Positions 7,230 through 16,236 of a DNA stretch of 64,000 bases are shown one piece after another. The stretch is from Scopulibacillus_A cellulosilyticus (lineage in GTDB: Bacteria > Bacillota > Bacilli > Bacillales > Sporolactobacillaceae). Under the pieces are notes generated by a model that saw only the letters and a program-made list of their open reading frames with translations, did no database searches and was not told the origin of the DNA. The position numbers and the translations under genes were made by a program. Numbering within the stretch: the first letter of the stretch is position 1; the number at the start of each line of letters is the position of its first letter. The DNA lies in contig NZ_JBHTCO010000041.1 in the NCBI RefSeq assembly GCF_042665295.1, positions 1 to 64,000 on the forward strand. The letters run 5' to 3'.

Positions 7230-8231
7230 CTAAAATTTCATGACAATTAATGTAAAATCATCTCTAAGATCAAAATCTTGCAGTCTTTCTAATTCATAAA
7301 ATACATTTTCAACAATTTCCTGGGCCGGCTTATCCATATACCCGCGAATCAAATCGATAACACCTTCACGCTCAATAAACCCTTTTTCCGTTCGGCATTC
7401 GGTTACCCCGTCAGTCAAAAGCACGATCATGTCTCCCGGCTGCACTTTCTTAACATACTCTTTGTATTTCGTTGAACGGGAAAGTCCTAAAACAAGCCCT
7501 TTGGCCTCTAATTCAGTAAATTTATCTTCGGCTGCAGAATAAAAAATACCAGGCTCATGACCTGCAGATGAATAAAAGAATTCCTGAACTCTAGGGTCAT
7601 AAAGACCGTAAAACATAGTGATAAACATATTGGGGTCGACATTTTGCTCAACGACCCGGTTAAGGTTTTCAAGCATAGCCCCCGGCTGCATCCGCTGTTC
7701 CGGAATACTGTCCATCGTGTATTTTATCATGGACATACACATCGCGGCCGGAATACCCTTTCCCACAATATCAGCTATCGCAACGCTTATACAATGATTA
7801 TCATCATTAACAAAATGGTAATAATCCCCGCTCATTTTTTTTGCGGGCTGACTGATAACACCAATGTCTAAAAATCCGCAGTCAGGGACATCCCCTTTTA
7901 ATAAAGATTGCTGCAAATCGGCGGCAACATCAATTTCGGAATTAATTTGCCGCTGTTTATCTCTTAAGCTTTGGTGCTCACGGTAAGCCAATCCATAATC
8001 CATCATGACTTCCAATAAAAAATCGAAAGTATCAAGAACATCTTGATCTAAATAAGGCAAGGCCTGAGTAAGCACTTTGACATGCAGACTGACAACTTCC
8101 TCAGGAGAAATATTTTGCTCAATCATTTCTCTGCCAAATTGCTGGGCTTTGTACAAGCCTTTTTCGTTTCTATTTTCTAAATAGTTTAATAATACCTTTT
8201 CATATTTTTCATACAGGATTTGACTATCCAT
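7230..8231 (-). CDS. rsbU: Environmental-stress serine phosphatase RsbU
   Basis: A 333-residue phosphatase that dephosphorylates RsbV when activated by free RsbT. Residues 1-80 form the helical RsbT-binding domain, followed by a linker (QQSLLKGDVPDCG) and a C-terminal PP2C domain (about 120-333) with the metal site SVAIADIVGKGIPAAMC and the later VLLTDGVTE and RDDFTLIVMKF motifs. Length is that of the B. subtilis protein (335). GAGAGGAGA precedes the ATG. It is the last gene transcribed solely from the upstream sigma-A promoter before the sigma-B promoter. Confidence 0.96.
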   Translation of the reverse strand: MDSQILYEKYEKVLLNYLENRNEKGLYKAQQFGREMIEQNISPEEVVSLHVKVLTQALPYLDQDVLDTFDFLLEVMMDYGLAYREHQSLRDKQRQINSEIDVAADLQQSLLKGDVPDCGFLDIGVISQPAKKMSGDYYHFVNDDNHCISVAIADIVGKGIPAAMCMSMIKYTMDSIPEQRMQPGAMLENLNRVVEQNVDPNMFITMFYGLYDPRVQEFFYSSAGHEPGIFYSAAEDKFTELEAKGLVLGLSRSTKYKEYVKKVQPGDMIVLLTDGVTECRTEKGFIEREGVIDLIRGYMDKPAQEIVENVFYELERLQDFDLRDDFTLIVMKF

Positions 8232-8252
8232 TAATAATTGTCTCCTCTCTCA

Positions 8253-8654
8253 TTAACGGAGCCACTTTATTGCAACAATTTCTGTACCGCTGCCTTCTTG
8301 AGAATGGATTTTGAACTCATCCATCAATCTTTTAACACCCGGAAGACCCGCACCTAAACCTCCGGATGTCGTATATCCATCCTCCATAGCTTTACGAATA
8401 TCCTTGATACCCGGTCCCTTGTCAGACGAGACGACTTTCAACCCCAATTTTCCCATATTATTAAAAGGTTCAACGGTAATAATCCCGTCATTGGCATAAA
8501 GATAGATATTTCTCGCAAGCTCTGAGATGGCAGTTGTAATTCTTGCTTGATCAACAGTCTGAAAACCAAGTTCTTTTGACAATTCACGGCCAAGCTGTCT
8601 GGCTTGGACAATGTTCCATTCATTTTTAATTTCTACACAGGATTGGGTGTGCAT
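8253..8654 (-). CDS. rsbT: Serine/threonine kinase RsbT
   Basis: A 133-residue GHKL kinase that in stress phosphorylates RsbS and RsbR, leaves the stressosome and activates RsbU. The N box region SELARNIYLYAND (about residue 45), DKGPGI (about 79) and the glycine-rich TSGGLGAGLPGVKRLMDEF (about 97) are clear. The ATG at 8654 gives 133 residues, exactly the B. subtilis length, and is six bases from GGAGGG; the ATG at 8660 would abut that site. It lies two bases after the rsbS stop. Confidence 0.95.
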   Translation of the reverse strand: MHTQSCVEIKNEWNIVQARQLGRELSKELGFQTVDQARITTAISELARNIYLYANDGIITVEPFNNMGKLGLKVVSSDKGPGIKDIRKAMEDGYTTSGGLGAGLPGVKRLMDEFKIHSQEGSGTEIVAIKWLR

Positions 8655-8656
8655 GG

Positions 8657-9013
8657 TCATCCCTCCAATTCCTGTTGCAGTTTCTCAAGTCCTTTTTCCA
8701 AATCTAGGGCTGTTGGTACATCTTTTAATGTTATGCCTAAGTCGATAAGGGTAATGGCTACAGCTGGCCTGATTCCGGTTAAAACAACTTTTGTGCCTAA
8801 TAGCGAAGACATTTTGACCACATCGCCTAATATTTTTGCTATATAAGAATCAATCATGTCAACGGATGTTAAATCTATGACCGCACCTTTAACACCGGTT
8901 TCATGGATTTTTTCAAGCAGATCTTGCTGAAATTGAATGGCCGTCTGGTCATCCAATTCCACTTGAATAGAAATTAACAAATAGTCATGTAATTTTAGTA
9001 TAGGAATTCTCAA
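8657..9013 (-). CDS. rsbS: Stressosome scaffold protein RsbS
   Basis: A 118-residue single STAS-domain protein forming the stressosome core with RsbR and holding RsbT in the unstressed cell. The RsbT target serine is in VDMIDSYIAKILGDV (about residue 58). It starts with TTG in a TTGA overlap with the rsbR stop, behind AGGAGGG, so translation is coupled. Length is close to B. subtilis RsbS (121). Confidence 0.95.
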   Translation of the reverse strand: MRIPILKLHDYLLISIQVELDDQTAIQFQQDLLEKIHETGVKGAVIDLTSVDMIDSYIAKILGDVVKMSSLLGTKVVLTGIRPAVAITLIDLGITLKDVPTALDLEKGLEKLQQELEG

Positions 9014-9840
9014 TCCGAGCCCTCCTGATCAATAAATACGATTTGCCGTTTTGTCATTTTCAAGGCCGTCTCTATGCCTTCTTTCAATGTACTTCTTGTA
9101 GGAAAATCATGAAGCGCAATGCCAAGGTTAACAATCGTTTGAGCAATTTCCGGGCGAATGCCGACTAAAATACACGACGCTCCGACTAACCGAACCGCTT
9201 CCGCAGCTTGAATAATATGATGAGCAACCATTGTATCAACGATTGGCACCCCTGTAATATCAATAAGAACCACTTCAGATCTATGCTCAATGACACCTTC
9301 AAGTAAATTTTCCATGATTAATTTTGCCCTGTCAGTATCGATTGTCCCAATTAACGGCATCACTGATATTTTTTCCATAACGGGAATTAAAGGCGCCGAT
9401 AATTCCAAAAGGGCATTTTTTTGCAGATAAACAGTATTTTCCCATGACTCCGCTGAATCTTGAATTAACTTGTTAGTAATAGGATCTATAATAGCATCTG
9501 TTTGATGATAAAGCCGAAGTAAATCCTTTGTATTCTCCGCTTTTTTCCCGATGACTTCTATGACAACCTTCCGAAAGACTTGAATACCGTGGGTCAGATA
9601 ACTTAATGGCCATCCAAAGCGCAGAATTCTTCCAATAAAATTATTTAAGTCTTCCGATGAACCTTCATTCAATATATAATTATATATCACTTCTGCAAAA
9701 GTTTCGTTTGTTGTGACCAAAGCACTATAATTAACATTAGTACTGGGCATGTCCGATACTGCTTCGTCCATCTTCTCCATCCACATTTGGACGATTTTAT
9801 CTTTTTGTTCTTTTAAATGTTCAATCACTGCCGATTTCAC
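9010..9840 (-). CDS. rsbRA: Stressosome sensor protein RsbR
   Basis: A 276-residue stressosome component. The N-terminal half (about 1-135) is the variable globin-like sensory domain and the C-terminal half (about 150-270) is a STAS domain with VVLIDITGVPIVDTMVAHHI, containing the conserved threonines phosphorylated by RsbT. The GTG at 9840 is chosen because GAAGGGAG lies seven bases upstream and the resulting length equals B. subtilis RsbR (274); an ATG at 9906 would sit inside the promoter. First gene of the rsb operon. Confidence 0.94.
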   Translation of the reverse strand: MKSAVIEHLKEQKDKIVQMWMEKMDEAVSDMPSTNVNYSALVTTNETFAEVIYNYILNEGSSEDLNNFIGRILRFGWPLSYLTHGIQVFRKVVIEVIGKKAENTKDLLRLYHQTDAIIDPITNKLIQDSAESWENTVYLQKNALLELSAPLIPVMEKISVMPLIGTIDTDRAKLIMENLLEGVIEHRSEVVLIDITGVPIVDTMVAHHIIQAAEAVRLVGASCILVGIRPEIAQTIVNLGIALHDFPTRSTLKEGIETALKMTKRQIVFIDQEGSD

Positions 9841-9877
9841 AAAGACACTCCCTTCAAAACACACTTTCTTGAGAATA

Positions 9878-9906
9878 ATTATTCCACTCCTAAAAATATT
9901 ACGCAA
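9878..9906 (-). promoter_or_regulatory. Probable sigma-A promoter of the rsb operon
   Basis: On the minus strand TTGCGT (9906-9901), 17-nt spacer, AATAAT (9883-9878), about 38 bases before the chosen rsbR start and just after the ndoA terminator. Confidence 0.5.
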
Positions 9907-9924
9907 TCATTTTCTATGAAGATT

Positions 9925-9963
9925 CGACAAAAAATAAAAGCCACTCTTTATATAAGAGCAGCT
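9925..9963 (-). terminator. Terminator of the ndoAI-ndoA operon
   Basis: On the minus strand a 10-bp stem AGCTGCTCTT/AAGAGTGGCT with two G-T pairs, then TTTATTTTTTG. Confidence 0.8.
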
Positions 9964-9972
9964 AAGCGAATA

Positions 9973-10323
9973 CTAGAAGTCAATCAGACCTAAGCTTATT
10001 TGAATGGCTTCATTGACGTTATGCATCATATCATCATCAAGATGTGTAATCTTATCGGTTAAACGTTGCTTGTCAATCGTTCGAATCTGTTCGAGTAATA
10101 TTACTGAGTCACGATCAAATCCGTACTTTTTAGCATCAATTTCCACATGTGTCGGCAATTTTGCTTTTTGAATTTGAGCGGTGATAGCAGCTATTACCAC
10201 CGTTGGACTAAAACGATTGCCGATGTCGTTTTGGATAATTAATACCGGCCGTACGCCACCCTGCTCTGAACCAACGACCGGAGAGAGATCGGCAAAATAA
10301 ACATCGCCGCGTTTTACAATCAC
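9973..10323 (-). CDS. ndoA: mRNA interferase EndoA (MazF family toxin)
   Basis: A 116-residue MazF/PemK endoribonuclease; the B. subtilis enzyme cuts single-stranded RNA at UACAU. The start VKRGDVYFADLSPVVGSEQGG is nearly the family consensus, with the catalytic Arg in the segment GVRPVLIIQND (about residue 25) and Thr in ITAQIQKAKLPTHV (about 48). It begins with GTG five bases after its antitoxin gene. Position between alr and rsbR is conserved in Bacillus. The antitoxin presumably neutralises it and represses the operon. Confidence 0.95.
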   Translation of the reverse strand: MIVKRGDVYFADLSPVVGSEQGGVRPVLIIQNDIGNRFSPTVVIAAITAQIQKAKLPTHVEIDAKKYGFDRDSVILLEQIRTIDKQRLTDKITHLDDDMMHNVNEAIQISLGLIDF

Positions 10324-10328
10324 CCTAA

Positions 10329-10607
10329 TTACACCCCGCTAACGAGGCGCTCTGAGGTAATTTCTGCCTCCTCTTCTGCAAGGAACGCTTCGGAGGCAAT
10401 GTTTAAGTTGATTTTGGCCATTTCCATATAGCCTTGACGCATTGATTCACGAATCTGCCGTTTGTTCCTTTCACGAAGATACATTCTTACCGCTCGATGA
10501 AGAAACTCACTACGATTCACTTTATCCTTTTGAGCAATCCCGTCCATTTCGTTCAATAAATATTGTGGTAATTTCACTACAATTTCTTTAGAATTCGACT
10601 CAGGCAT
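10329..10607 (-). CDS. ndoAI: Antitoxin EndoAI (MazE family, ribbon-helix-helix)
   Basis: A 92-residue antitoxin of EndoA. The N-terminal half (residues 1-45) is a ribbon-helix-helix dimerisation and DNA-binding domain, KEIVVKLPQYLLNEMD followed by KVNRSEFLHRAVRMYL; the acidic C-terminus binds the toxin. The ATG at 10607 follows GGAGGT and gives the normal length (93 in B. subtilis); an ATG at 10643 would precede that site. Overproduction is balanced by the toxin gene five bases downstream. Confidence 0.93.
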   Translation of the reverse strand: MPESNSKEIVVKLPQYLLNEMDGIAQKDKVNRSEFLHRAVRMYLRERNKRQIRESMRQGYMEMAKINLNIASEAFLAEEEAEITSERLVSGV

Positions 10608-10854
10608 AAGTGCACCTCCAACAAATCGCTTCGACTCAATCATATTCTAAAAGTAATCATATCATTCCAAAATAAGTAATGCAAAGCCGCAATCTGAATA
10701 AACGTCTCTGGACACTTCGCGGCGGAAAGCGGGACACGTTTCAAAGAACAGCCTGCGGCAAAGGGAACGTGCTGCCATACACTTAAAACCCCGCTTCATT
10801 AATCGGAAAAATTCCCGGACCATTTAAACGTCACTAAGATGATAATTTATTTTA
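10608..10854. other. Intergenic region between alr and ndoAI
   Basis: No ORF with a ribosome binding site on either strand. The part from 10700 to 10800 is richer in G+C than its surroundings (for example TTCGCGGCGGAAAGCGGG) and may be a decayed element, but I could not match it to anything else in the window. Confidence 0.4.
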
Positions 10855-12036
10855 CTACAATCTCATACCCTTAATCAACGGATTCTTTATTTTTATTATT
10901 TCTTTATTTTTTAAGTATATCCTTGGAACTCTTTCATTAATCATACAAGGTATTTCATAATTAATGGTTCCTAATTGTTCTGCTATTTCGTCAATCGTAA
11001 TACATTCGTTTTTATCCGTACCGATCAGGGTAATTTTCGTGCCGGCGGGAACTTCGGATTTCAATCTGCACATCAGCTGGTCCATACAGATCCGGCCGAT
11101 AACCGGGCAGCGCTCGCCATTGACAATCACTTGATTATGCTGTTCTTGGAGCCTTCTGTGCCAGCCATCCGCATAACCGATGCCAGCTGTTCCGATCCAT
11201 TCATAACCTGCTGTCCGGTATGTGGCGCCATAACTGATTGCTTCATCAGGTTCCACTTTTTTAACATGAGTAAGGCGACTGTATAAACTAAAGGCCTCTT
11301 TCAATTGAAAGGGCAGTTTATGCTTCATGCTGGGAGATGGGGATAAGCCATACATTGAAATGCCAAATCGCACTAAATTAAACATTTTCTCGGGATGCTT
11401 AAGGGATGCCGCGCTGTTTCCGCAATGGATAATATTTGGATTGACGCCATCAGACTTTAACCATGATAGTGCTGTTTGGAATCTTTTATATTGCTCTTCA
11501 AAATAAGACTCGTCTTCTTCATCCGCAGTGGCAAAATGAGTATAAGCCCCTTCCAGGACAAAACGGCTGTCTTCTTTGAGCTTACGGACAAAGCGGGACA
11601 ATGATTCTTCATCACGAATGCCTAAACGGCCCATACCTGTATCTAATTTAACATGCAAGAAAACCGGATCATTCTTTTGGTAAAAATTCATCGCTTGCTC
11701 GAGCCACTCTGTTTGATAAACAGTTAAAGAAATATGATATCTGGCGGCTATAGGTACGTCTTCAGGTCTAACACGCCCTAAAACTAAAATTGGAGCTTCA
11801 ATCCCTGCCAACCGCAATTCAATAGCCTCATCCAGAAAGGCAACAGCCAGCCAATCGGCTCCTGTCCCCAGCGCCGTTTCAGCCACTTCAACAGCACCAT
11901 GGCCGTATCCATTGGCTTTAACAACCGCCATTAATTGTGTATTTTTCGGCAAATAAGTCCTCATATTTTTTACATTTGATTCTATCGCATCAAGATCGAC
12001 TTCTACCCATGTATCTCTATAATAAGGGGCCGTCAT
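10855..12036 (-). CDS. alr: Alanine racemase
   Basis: A 393-residue PLP enzyme converting L-alanine to D-alanine for peptidoglycan. The PLP lysine is in MAVVKANGYGHGA (about residue 38), the catalytic tyrosine in GIGYADGWHRR (about residue 266), and C-terminal GRICMDQLM is typical. The ATG at 12036 is preferred because AAAGGAGA lies upstream of it; a further ATG at 12060 precedes that site. A possible promoter TTGTAA-N16-TATAGT lies upstream. Next to ndoAI as in B. subtilis. Confidence 0.96.
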   Translation of the reverse strand: MTAPYYRDTWVEVDLDAIESNVKNMRTYLPKNTQLMAVVKANGYGHGAVEVAETALGTGADWLAVAFLDEAIELRLAGIEAPILVLGRVRPEDVPIAARYHISLTVYQTEWLEQAMNFYQKNDPVFLHVKLDTGMGRLGIRDEESLSRFVRKLKEDSRFVLEGAYTHFATADEEDESYFEEQYKRFQTALSWLKSDGVNPNIIHCGNSAASLKHPEKMFNLVRFGISMYGLSPSPSMKHKLPFQLKEAFSLYSRLTHVKKVEPDEAISYGATYRTAGYEWIGTAGIGYADGWHRRLQEQHNQVIVNGERCPVIGRICMDQLMCRLKSEVPAGTKITLIGTDKNECITIDEIAEQLGTINYEIPCMINERVPRIYLKNKEIIKIKNPLIKGMRL

Positions 12037-12156
12037 TTTTGTTATATCTCCTTTTATCATTTACTCATTCATTGTTACTATAACGTTTTCACTTTATTTT
12101 ACAAGGATTTTTTTCCGGCGCCAAGTTTGAACTGAAATGATAAAGCATAAATAACT

Positions 12157-12182
12157 AAGCCGTCCAAAGCAGACGGCTTAAG
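12157..12182 (-). terminator. Terminator after ydcC
   Basis: On the minus strand AAGCCGTC/GACGGCTT, 8-bp stem with a 7-nt loop, followed by a T-rich but interrupted tail (TAGTTATTTATG). Confidence 0.6.
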
Positions 12183-12186
12183 TTTA

Positions 12187-13191
12187 TTATTTGGTCAGTT
12201 TACCGTTAGTAGAACGGGCAATATTCTGCATATCTTCATCCGTTAATTTACTGGACGCTAAATAGTAATCCATGCCATCATATGACCATGATAAAGAATG
12301 ATCAGTCATGGTACCGATGGTAAAGCCCAGGTTCACAGGCTCACCCATTGCCATAACCGGTGAGCTTGTCAGTGCGGCGTTACTCTTTGTTTCAATGAGT
12401 GTATAAGCTTTATCACCTTTATATTTAAGCACAAACTTTTTCTGATCGCTAGTAACTTCAGGTTTCATTACGGAGAGCTTCGTGTTTGGCAATTTAACCG
12501 TTGGATATGAAACTTTAAATTCTTGATTGTTAGCCGCCATTGTCGGTTCTTCAAGTTTTGCTGTTGTCATGTTCTTTTTAACGTCAAAATCATCTTTTCC
12601 AAATGAAGGGTTCATTTTAAAATCTTTAAAGTTTACATCTACAATAACATTCATATCTTTATCCATCACTTGAACTGATTTCGGCGCCAAGTCCTTTTTC
12701 AATAAAGAGATTTTCTGATTGGATAAGTCTTTGGTAGGGTAATTGGTTTTAGTTTTAAAAATATACTTATCATCTTTGGACTCAAAACTTGCACTCTCAT
12801 CATTTAAGATATCTTTGGCAAGCGATTGATACAAATAAAATTGACTGCGATTATTCGGCCAATCGCTTTCAAAACGGTAACTTTTATTTAAGGCAGGCGT
12901 CAGTACAAATACGCCGTCTTTATTACGAATAATCATTTGTTTATTTTCCTTTTTGTTATCTTGCAGCACAACTTTATAGTATGACGGTTTCTTATACCAA
13001 ATCTCGGCATGATAACTTTGCTTTTTATTTCCGTGCATGAACGTCATCACGGCATTGGTTTTATAGCCCTTGATTTCTTCCATCTTCTTGCCTAAATCAG
13101 ATACGACGTGTTTTTGGCTCTTCTCACCGCATCCTGTCAAGACAACAAGGAACATGATGCCGAGTAACAGCAATGTAAATATCTTCTTCAC
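12187..13191 (-). CDS. ydcC: LolA-like lipoprotein (YdcC)
   Basis: A 334-residue exported lipoprotein. It has a lysine-bearing start, a hydrophobic segment (residues 5-18) and the lipobox VLTGCG with cysteine near residue 21. The rest is a beta-rich LolA/LolB-type fold, as in B. subtilis YdcC, whose gene is at the same place between alr and the acpS region and is expressed in the mother cell during sporulation. No outer membrane exists in these bacteria, so the role is unknown; related proteins affect spore germination. It starts with GTG. A hairpin CCTTTGTC/GACAAAGG (13208-13234) lies just upstream. Confidence 0.85.
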   Translation of the reverse strand: MKKIFTLLLLGIMFLVVLTGCGEKSQKHVVSDLGKKMEEIKGYKTNAVMTFMHGNKKQSYHAEIWYKKPSYYKVVLQDNKKENKQMIIRNKDGVFVLTPALNKSYRFESDWPNNRSQFYLYQSLAKDILNDESASFESKDDKYIFKTKTNYPTKDLSNQKISLLKKDLAPKSVQVMDKDMNVIVDVNFKDFKMNPSFGKDDFDVKKNMTTAKLEEPTMAANNQEFKVSYPTVKLPNTKLSVMKPEVTSDQKKFVLKYKGDKAYTLIETKSNAALTSSPVMAMGEPVNLGFTIGTMTDHSLSWSYDGMDYYLASSKLTDEDMQNIARSTNGKLTK

Positions 13192-13242
13192 TTTTTATCC
13201 AACCCCTTTGTCTCATGTCGGTGACAAAGGAGGGATTCTATT

Positions 13243-14748
13243 CTAGCAAACCGTATCGCTTTCGAAATCATGCAAAACCATCGGTATTCCATTAATAATA
13301 TCGGATGCTGTGACATCCATTTGCGAATGGCCCTTAGAAACCAGTTGATCACTCACTGCTCCATGGAGATAAACAGCATTACAGATTGCCGGGAATAGTT
13401 GATGATGCTGAAGCATAAAGGCTAGAATCATTCCGGAAAGAACATCTCCCGTTCCGCCTTTGGCAAGTGCCGGGTTGCCCGTCGGATTAACCGCCTGCAT
13501 TCCATCCGGTGCAGTTACAATGGTATACTTCCCTTTTAATATAAGATACACTTGATATTCTTTGGCGAATTGGCTCGCAATGCTAAATCGGTCATTTTCC
13601 ACCTCTTTAACCGAAAGCCCGGTTAACCTCGCCATTTCACCAGGATGCGGCGTTAAGATGACTGGAGATGGTTTGTTTTTTAATAATGGCAAATAATGCT
13701 TCAAATGATATAAACCATCAGCATCAATCAACAATGGCTTTTCAGCTTGAGCCAGTACATCATGCAGCAACGCTTCAGCTGATGCTGTTCTGCCTATTCC
13801 CGGACCTATCGCGATACCGTCATACATATTCCAGTCAATATCCCCGGAAACATACATAGCCTCTGCAACATGGGACGCAATGATAGGCTTTATACTTTCA
13901 GGAACATAAAGGCTTAACAGTCCAATGCCCGATGTTAATGCAGCTTTGGCAGCAAGCGCACAAGCCCCGGGCATATTAGATGATCCTGCCGCAAGAATCC
14001 CCTTTCCAAAACTGCCTTTATGGGAAAAAGGCGTACGCTTTGGAAGTGAACTTATAAAATCTTTCTTTGTCCATAATTGTTTCGTTACGTTCGCATGATG
14101 AATAGCGGATGATGGCATGCCAATATCTATTGTCTTTGTTTGACCAAAATGAACGGCCCCCGGCTGTGTATACATCCCCATTTTCGGGCACTGTAATGTA
14201 AAGGTATAATCCGCCCTGACTGCTTCGTGCTCAAAATGACCCCCATCAGCCGGTACACCGCTTGGCAAATCAACCGCAATCACTGCAGCATCAGCCTTGT
14301 TAATGCTTTGGATCACCGCTTGATAAGGTTTTTTTGGAGATCCCCGAAAACCCGTTCCAAGCAGTGCATCAATGATTAATGTGTAATTCTTAACTTTTTC
14401 TTGAAAAACTTCAGGTTCCTCAGCAACATATTTTATTGATCCTCCAGAACGTAAAAAGATATCCCTATGAATTGCCGCGTCTCCTGTTATTTCCTTTTGC
14501 TCAGGAACAACCCAAACATCTGCTTGACAAGGCTGATCTATCAACTGCCTGGCAATAACGAAACCGTCTCCGCCATTGTTCCCTTTGCCTATCATCACTC
14601 CTATTCTCTCTCCTTCACCTAAGAAGGGTTTCAAATAATGAAAGAAAGCGCGCCCGGCATTCTCCATTAAGATCGGCCCCGACAGGCCAATGCTCCCTAT
14701 TGCATACTGATCGATGGTTTGCATTTCTTCTCGTGATACGATGTGCAC
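13243..14748 (-). CDS. nnr: Bifunctional NAD(P)HX epimerase/dehydratase
   Basis: A 501-residue repair enzyme for hydrated NAD(P)H. The N-terminal YjeF domain (about 1-215) carries GKGNNGGDGFVIARQL and epimerises R-NAD(P)HX; the C-terminal ribokinase-like domain (about 225-495) carries TPHPGEMARLTG and NPALAKGGTGDVLSGMI and dehydrates S-NAD(P)HX using ADP or ATP. The GTG at 14748 is preceded by AGGAGGG, so this start is chosen over an ATG at 14889 that would overlap acpS. Follows acpS by 61 bases; probably the same transcript. Confidence 0.93.
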   Translation of the reverse strand: MHIVSREEMQTIDQYAIGSIGLSGPILMENAGRAFFHYLKPFLGEGERIGVMIGKGNNGGDGFVIARQLIDQPCQADVWVVPEQKEITGDAAIHRDIFLRSGGSIKYVAEEPEVFQEKVKNYTLIIDALLGTGFRGSPKKPYQAVIQSINKADAAVIAVDLPSGVPADGGHFEHEAVRADYTFTLQCPKMGMYTQPGAVHFGQTKTIDIGMPSSAIHHANVTKQLWTKKDFISSLPKRTPFSHKGSFGKGILAAGSSNMPGACALAAKAALTSGIGLLSLYVPESIKPIIASHVAEAMYVSGDIDWNMYDGIAIGPGIGRTASAEALLHDVLAQAEKPLLIDADGLYHLKHYLPLLKNKPSPVILTPHPGEMARLTGLSVKEVENDRFSIASQFAKEYQVYLILKGKYTIVTAPDGMQAVNPTGNPALAKGGTGDVLSGMILAFMLQHHQLFPAICNAVYLHGAVSDQLVSKGHSQMDVTASDIINGIPMVLHDFESDTVC

Positions 14749-14809
14749 AATAGTCCCTCCTAGCGCATTAAAAATATATGAGACAACTTCCTCCAATATG
14801 CAGACTAGC

Positions 14810-15166
14810 CTATTTGCTTTCAATAATGACAAAAGCTGCGGCAAAGGTATCAGTATGAGTAATAGAAAGATGAATGACTTGCTGTTCATCTGTCATATCC
14901 TTTAATATAGGCTTACCTTGTCCATTATTAATCACTTCAATATCACGCCATGACAACGTGTTGCCAATGCCTGTCCCTTTTGCTTTCGCATAAGCCTCTT
15001 TGGCAGCGAAACGCCCGGCTAGATATTCGACTTTCCTATGATCAGACAATTGATTAAACCGCTGTTTTTCTTGAATTGTTAAAATACGATCTATAAACTT
15101 ATCATTGGTAATTTGTTTTTTTATCCGATGGCATTCGATCATATCTATTCCTGTTCCAATAATCAT
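14810..15166 (-). CDS. acpS: Holo-[acyl-carrier-protein] synthase
   Basis: A 118-residue enzyme that transfers 4'-phosphopantetheine from CoA to acyl carrier protein. The magnesium-binding IIGTGIDMIECHRI at the N-terminus and the second motif FAAKEAYAKAKGTGI (about residue 53) are those of the AcpS family, and the C-terminal LSITHTDTFAAAFVI fits. Length equals that of related proteins. Probably the first gene of acpS-nnr-ydcC, and divergent from the rhomboid gene ydcA, as in B. subtilis. Confidence 0.96.
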   Translation of the reverse strand: MIIGTGIDMIECHRIKKQITNDKFIDRILTIQEKQRFNQLSDHRKVEYLAGRFAAKEAYAKAKGTGIGNTLSWRDIEVINNGQGKPILKDMTDEQQVIHLSITHTDTFAAAFVIIESK

Positions 15167-15283
15167 TTTTTCACCTTTTTAATAAGCTTCAGCGCTGTTT
15201 TTGATTTATAATATTATTAAATATGTCCGGCTTTTAAATAACCTCTTAAAATAAGTCAAGCTCTTAACTAAGGAGGACAATCT

Positions 15284-15904
15284 GTGTTTGTCAGAAACGA
15301 AAACTTTAAAACTTTTATTAAACTATACCCCATTGTATCATGTATCATCGCCATAAATATTGTTATCTATCTCATCATCTTTCTTGATAAATTTACTTCC
15401 ACTGGAATAGGGTACACCATTGTTAATTCCGGGATTGGCTTTAATGCGGCAATTGCCTATGGGGAATGGTGGAGACTCATTACACCAATTTTTTTACATA
15501 TCACATTCCCGCACGTCTTATTTAATTGTTTTTCAATATTGTTGTTCGCTCCCGCACTTGAATTATTACTTGGTAAATGGCGGTTTATCATAGCCTACCT
15601 TGGCGCCGGCCTTATCGGCAATTTAGCGGTCTATTTATTTCAGCCAATGGGCTATTCATATTTAGGTGCCAGCGGGGCTATCTTTGGATTATTTGGCATT
15701 TACCTCTTTATGGTTGCCATTCGCCGTGATCTTATTGACAGCTTTAATACGAAAATAATTGTTGTTATCCTTATTTTAGGTTTGATTTCAACTTTTGTTT
15801 ATCCTGATATTGATATTCTGGGACATTTGTTTGGTTTTCTCGGAGGGTTTATACTGGCTCCGTTCCTTTTAATGAAGGTTAAACATAATCCGTATATACA
15901 ATAA
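15284..15904 (+). CDS. ydcA: Rhomboid family intramembrane serine protease (YdcA)
   Basis: A 206-residue polytopic membrane protein with about six hydrophobic segments. The catalytic serine motif GASGAIFG (about residue 127) and histidine in DILGHLFGFLGGF (about residue 182) make a rhomboid catalytic dyad, and the HITFPHVLFN segment (about 74-83) is the usual TM2 His-x-x-x-His/Asn region. It starts with GTG behind AAGGAGG. Substrates unknown. Divergent from acpS. Confidence 0.88.
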   Translation: MFVRNENFKTFIKLYPIVSCIIAINIVIYLIIFLDKFTSTGIGYTIVNSGIGFNAAIAYGEWWRLITPIFLHITFPHVLFNCFSILLFAPALELLLGKWRFIIAYLGAGLIGNLAVYLFQPMGYSYLGASGAIFGLFGIYLFMVAIRRDLIDSFNTKIIVVILILGLISTFVYPDIDILGHLFGFLGGFILAPFLLMKVKHNPYIQ

Positions 15905-15906
15905 TC

Positions 15907-15950
15907 AATATCCATAGGAAGCTTCAGCTTCTTATGGATATTTTTATTTT
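15907..15950 (+). terminator. Terminator of ydcA
   Basis: Long stem AATATCCATAGGAAGC paired with GCTTCTTATGGATATT (one mismatch) around TTCA, followed by TTTTATTTT. Confidence 0.9.
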
Positions 15951-16166
15951 ACGTTAAATTTAAGCGCAGCAAAATGAGCCTTGCGCTCTAAAGTTTTAGA
16001 CCTGATCCCCGCCTTTTAGTTTCCCAACCGGCATGTCTTCTTTAACAAATTAAACAGTTAACATAGAAAAAATTTGCTGGCCTTACCGTTTACAAATCAT
16101 GGCAGTACAAGCAGTTACCACCCATTTTTACCTATTTTATAATATTCTAAAAATTTAATTATTTTA

Positions 16167-16195
16167 TTGATTAATTAAATTATTACGCATATAAT
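16167..16195 (+). promoter_or_regulatory. Sigma-A promoter of the permease gene
   Basis: TTGATT (16167-16172), 17-nt spacer, perfect TATAAT (16190-16195), 42 bases before the start codon. Confidence 0.7.
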
Positions 16196-16236
16196 TTGTT
16201 TATAATCCAATTTTTATATCTAAAGGAGGGAATAGT